Assembly (NCBI GenBank): GCA_963977945.1 | Contig: CAXBQO010000078.1 | Location: 1 to 5,058, forward strand | Reading direction: 5' to 3' | Length of the DNA: 5,058 nucleotides | DNA from: CALMJB01 sp963977945 | GTDB taxonomy: Bacteria; Actinomycetota; Actinomycetes; Nanopelagicales; Nanopelagicaceae | Shown here: positions 4,719 to 5,058 of the stretch, in pieces | How positions within the stretch are numbered: the first letter of the stretch is position 1 | Layout: the number at the start of each line of letters is the position of its first letter | The notes under the pieces: model-generated | Seen by the model: the letters and a program-made list of their open reading frames with translations, nothing else | Database searches by the model: none | What the model was told of the DNA's origin: nothing | Program-made: the position numbers and the translations under genes

Positions 4719-5018
4719 TTAAAATCCGTTGTCACGTTGCAAAGTGGCCCAAAGTCCATGTTCGTGAAGCCGTTGCACATCTCGTTCCATTGCTTCTCGA
4801 CTGCCACTTGATACAACTGCTTTACCATCATTGTGAACTTTCATCATTAGTTCATGAGCTTTTTCTTTTGAGTATCCAAAAAGTTTCATAAAAACATATG
4901 TCACATAATTCATAAGATTTACTGGGTCATCCCAAACAATTGTTATCCACGGACGATCAGTAGTTTTGCTTGGATCTAACTCTTCCAATAAATCTGGAAC
5001 TTCTTGCGTCTTGCTCAC
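4719..5018 (-). CDS. clpS: ATP-dependent Clp protease adaptor ClpS
   Basis: Small cytosolic adaptor that binds proteins with destabilising N-terminal residues and hands them to the Clp unfoldase (ClpC1 in actinobacteria). Full length at 99 residues. After a flexible N-terminal arm (1-22) the core begins PWITIVWDDPVNLMNYVTYV. Asp30/Asp31 correspond to the N-degron-binding acidic residues of E. coli ClpS, Leu35 to its gate Met40, and His62 in VHNDGKAVV to the pocket histidine. FGYSKEKAHELM and LHEHGLWATLQRD complete the actinobacterial pattern. The GTG at 5018 is the first start after an in-frame TAG at 5022-5024. It has no ribosome binding site, but a -10-like GATAAT ends seven bases before it, so the message may be leaderless. 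It is followed directly by the DUF2017 gene. Confidence 0.96.
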   Translation of the reverse strand: MSKTQEVPDLLEELDPSKTTDRPWITIVWDDPVNLMNYVTYVFMKLFGYSKEKAHELMMKVHNDGKAVVSSGSREAMERDVQRLHEHGLWATLQRDNGF

Positions 5019-5024
5019 TTGCTA

Positions 5025-5033
5025 ATTATCTAT
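5025..5033 (-). promoter_or_regulatory. Putative clpS promoter -10 region (leaderless transcript)
   Basis: The minus strand reads ATAGATAAT, identical to the nine bases upstream of the rhodopsin. The last base of GATAAT is at 5025 and the GTG begins at 5018, so transcription starting about seven bases downstream would begin at the start codon itself. That would explain the missing ribosome binding site. No convincing -35 box is seen. Confidence 0.45.
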
Positions 5034-5039
5034 CGCACT

Positions 5040-5058
5040 AAAACCGAAAGCACCTCGG
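5040..5058 (-). terminator. Possible terminator cut by the right edge
   Basis: The minus strand reads CCGA, seven loop bases, TCGG, then TTTT. The stem probably continues outside the window. If real, it would end an unseen minus-strand gene upstream of clpS, making clpS the first gene of its own unit. Only four pairs are visible. Confidence 0.3.

Overview
The window looks like chromosomal DNA from a low-GC freshwater actinobacterium, most likely of the acI / Nanopelagicales type (Planktophila- or Nanopelagicus-like). Three things point there: an A+T-rich composition, actinobacterial versions of ClpS, DUF2017, MurI and RNase PH, and a complete actinorhodopsin-type proton pump. The lineage is inferred from protein content and gene order, not from a marker gene.

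Layout, left to right. Positions 2-634 (minus) hold the N-terminal 211 codons of a membrane protein that runs off the left edge: a Lys/Arg/Ser tail, one membrane helix, an Ala/Ser linker and the start of a fibronectin-III-like domain. A 160-bp gap with two inverted repeats follows. Positions 795-3021 (minus) hold a compact run read murI -> rph -> rdgB (glutamate racemase, RNase PH, dITP/XTP pyrophosphatase), with a 4-nt murI/rph overlap. Positions 3022-3278 are a divergent intergenic region of 257 bp, rich in inverted repeats. It carries putative promoters for murI (minus) and the rhodopsin (plus), repeated TTACG/CGTAAG boxes, a hairpin followed by a T-run, and a hairpin over the rhodopsin ribosome binding site. 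Positions 3279-4052 (plus) are the rhodopsin gene, closed by a strong hairpin terminator at 4068-4110. Positions 4134-5018 (minus) hold clpS followed by its usual actinobacterial partner, a DUF2017 gene. The right edge shows the end of a possible terminator.

How it fits together. In mycobacteria the order is clpS - DUF2017 - P1 peptidase - mec - cysO - cysM - rhomboid - murI - metallo-beta-lactamase-fold gene - rph - rdgB. Here the ends of that block are kept in order and orientation, but the middle genes are absent and a single inverted rhodopsin gene with its own control region stands in their place. The metallo-beta-lactamase-fold gene between murI and rph is also absent. The rhodopsin has every residue expected of a green-tuned outward proton pump, plus a glycine at the position that opens a carotenoid-antenna window in xanthorhodopsin. 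Its codon use (no TTA leucine codons, mostly AAG lysine) differs sharply from murI and suggests high expression. The least explained parts are the rhodopsin control region and the histone-tail-like membrane protein at the left edge. No CRISPR array, insertion sequence, tRNA or rRNA was seen.
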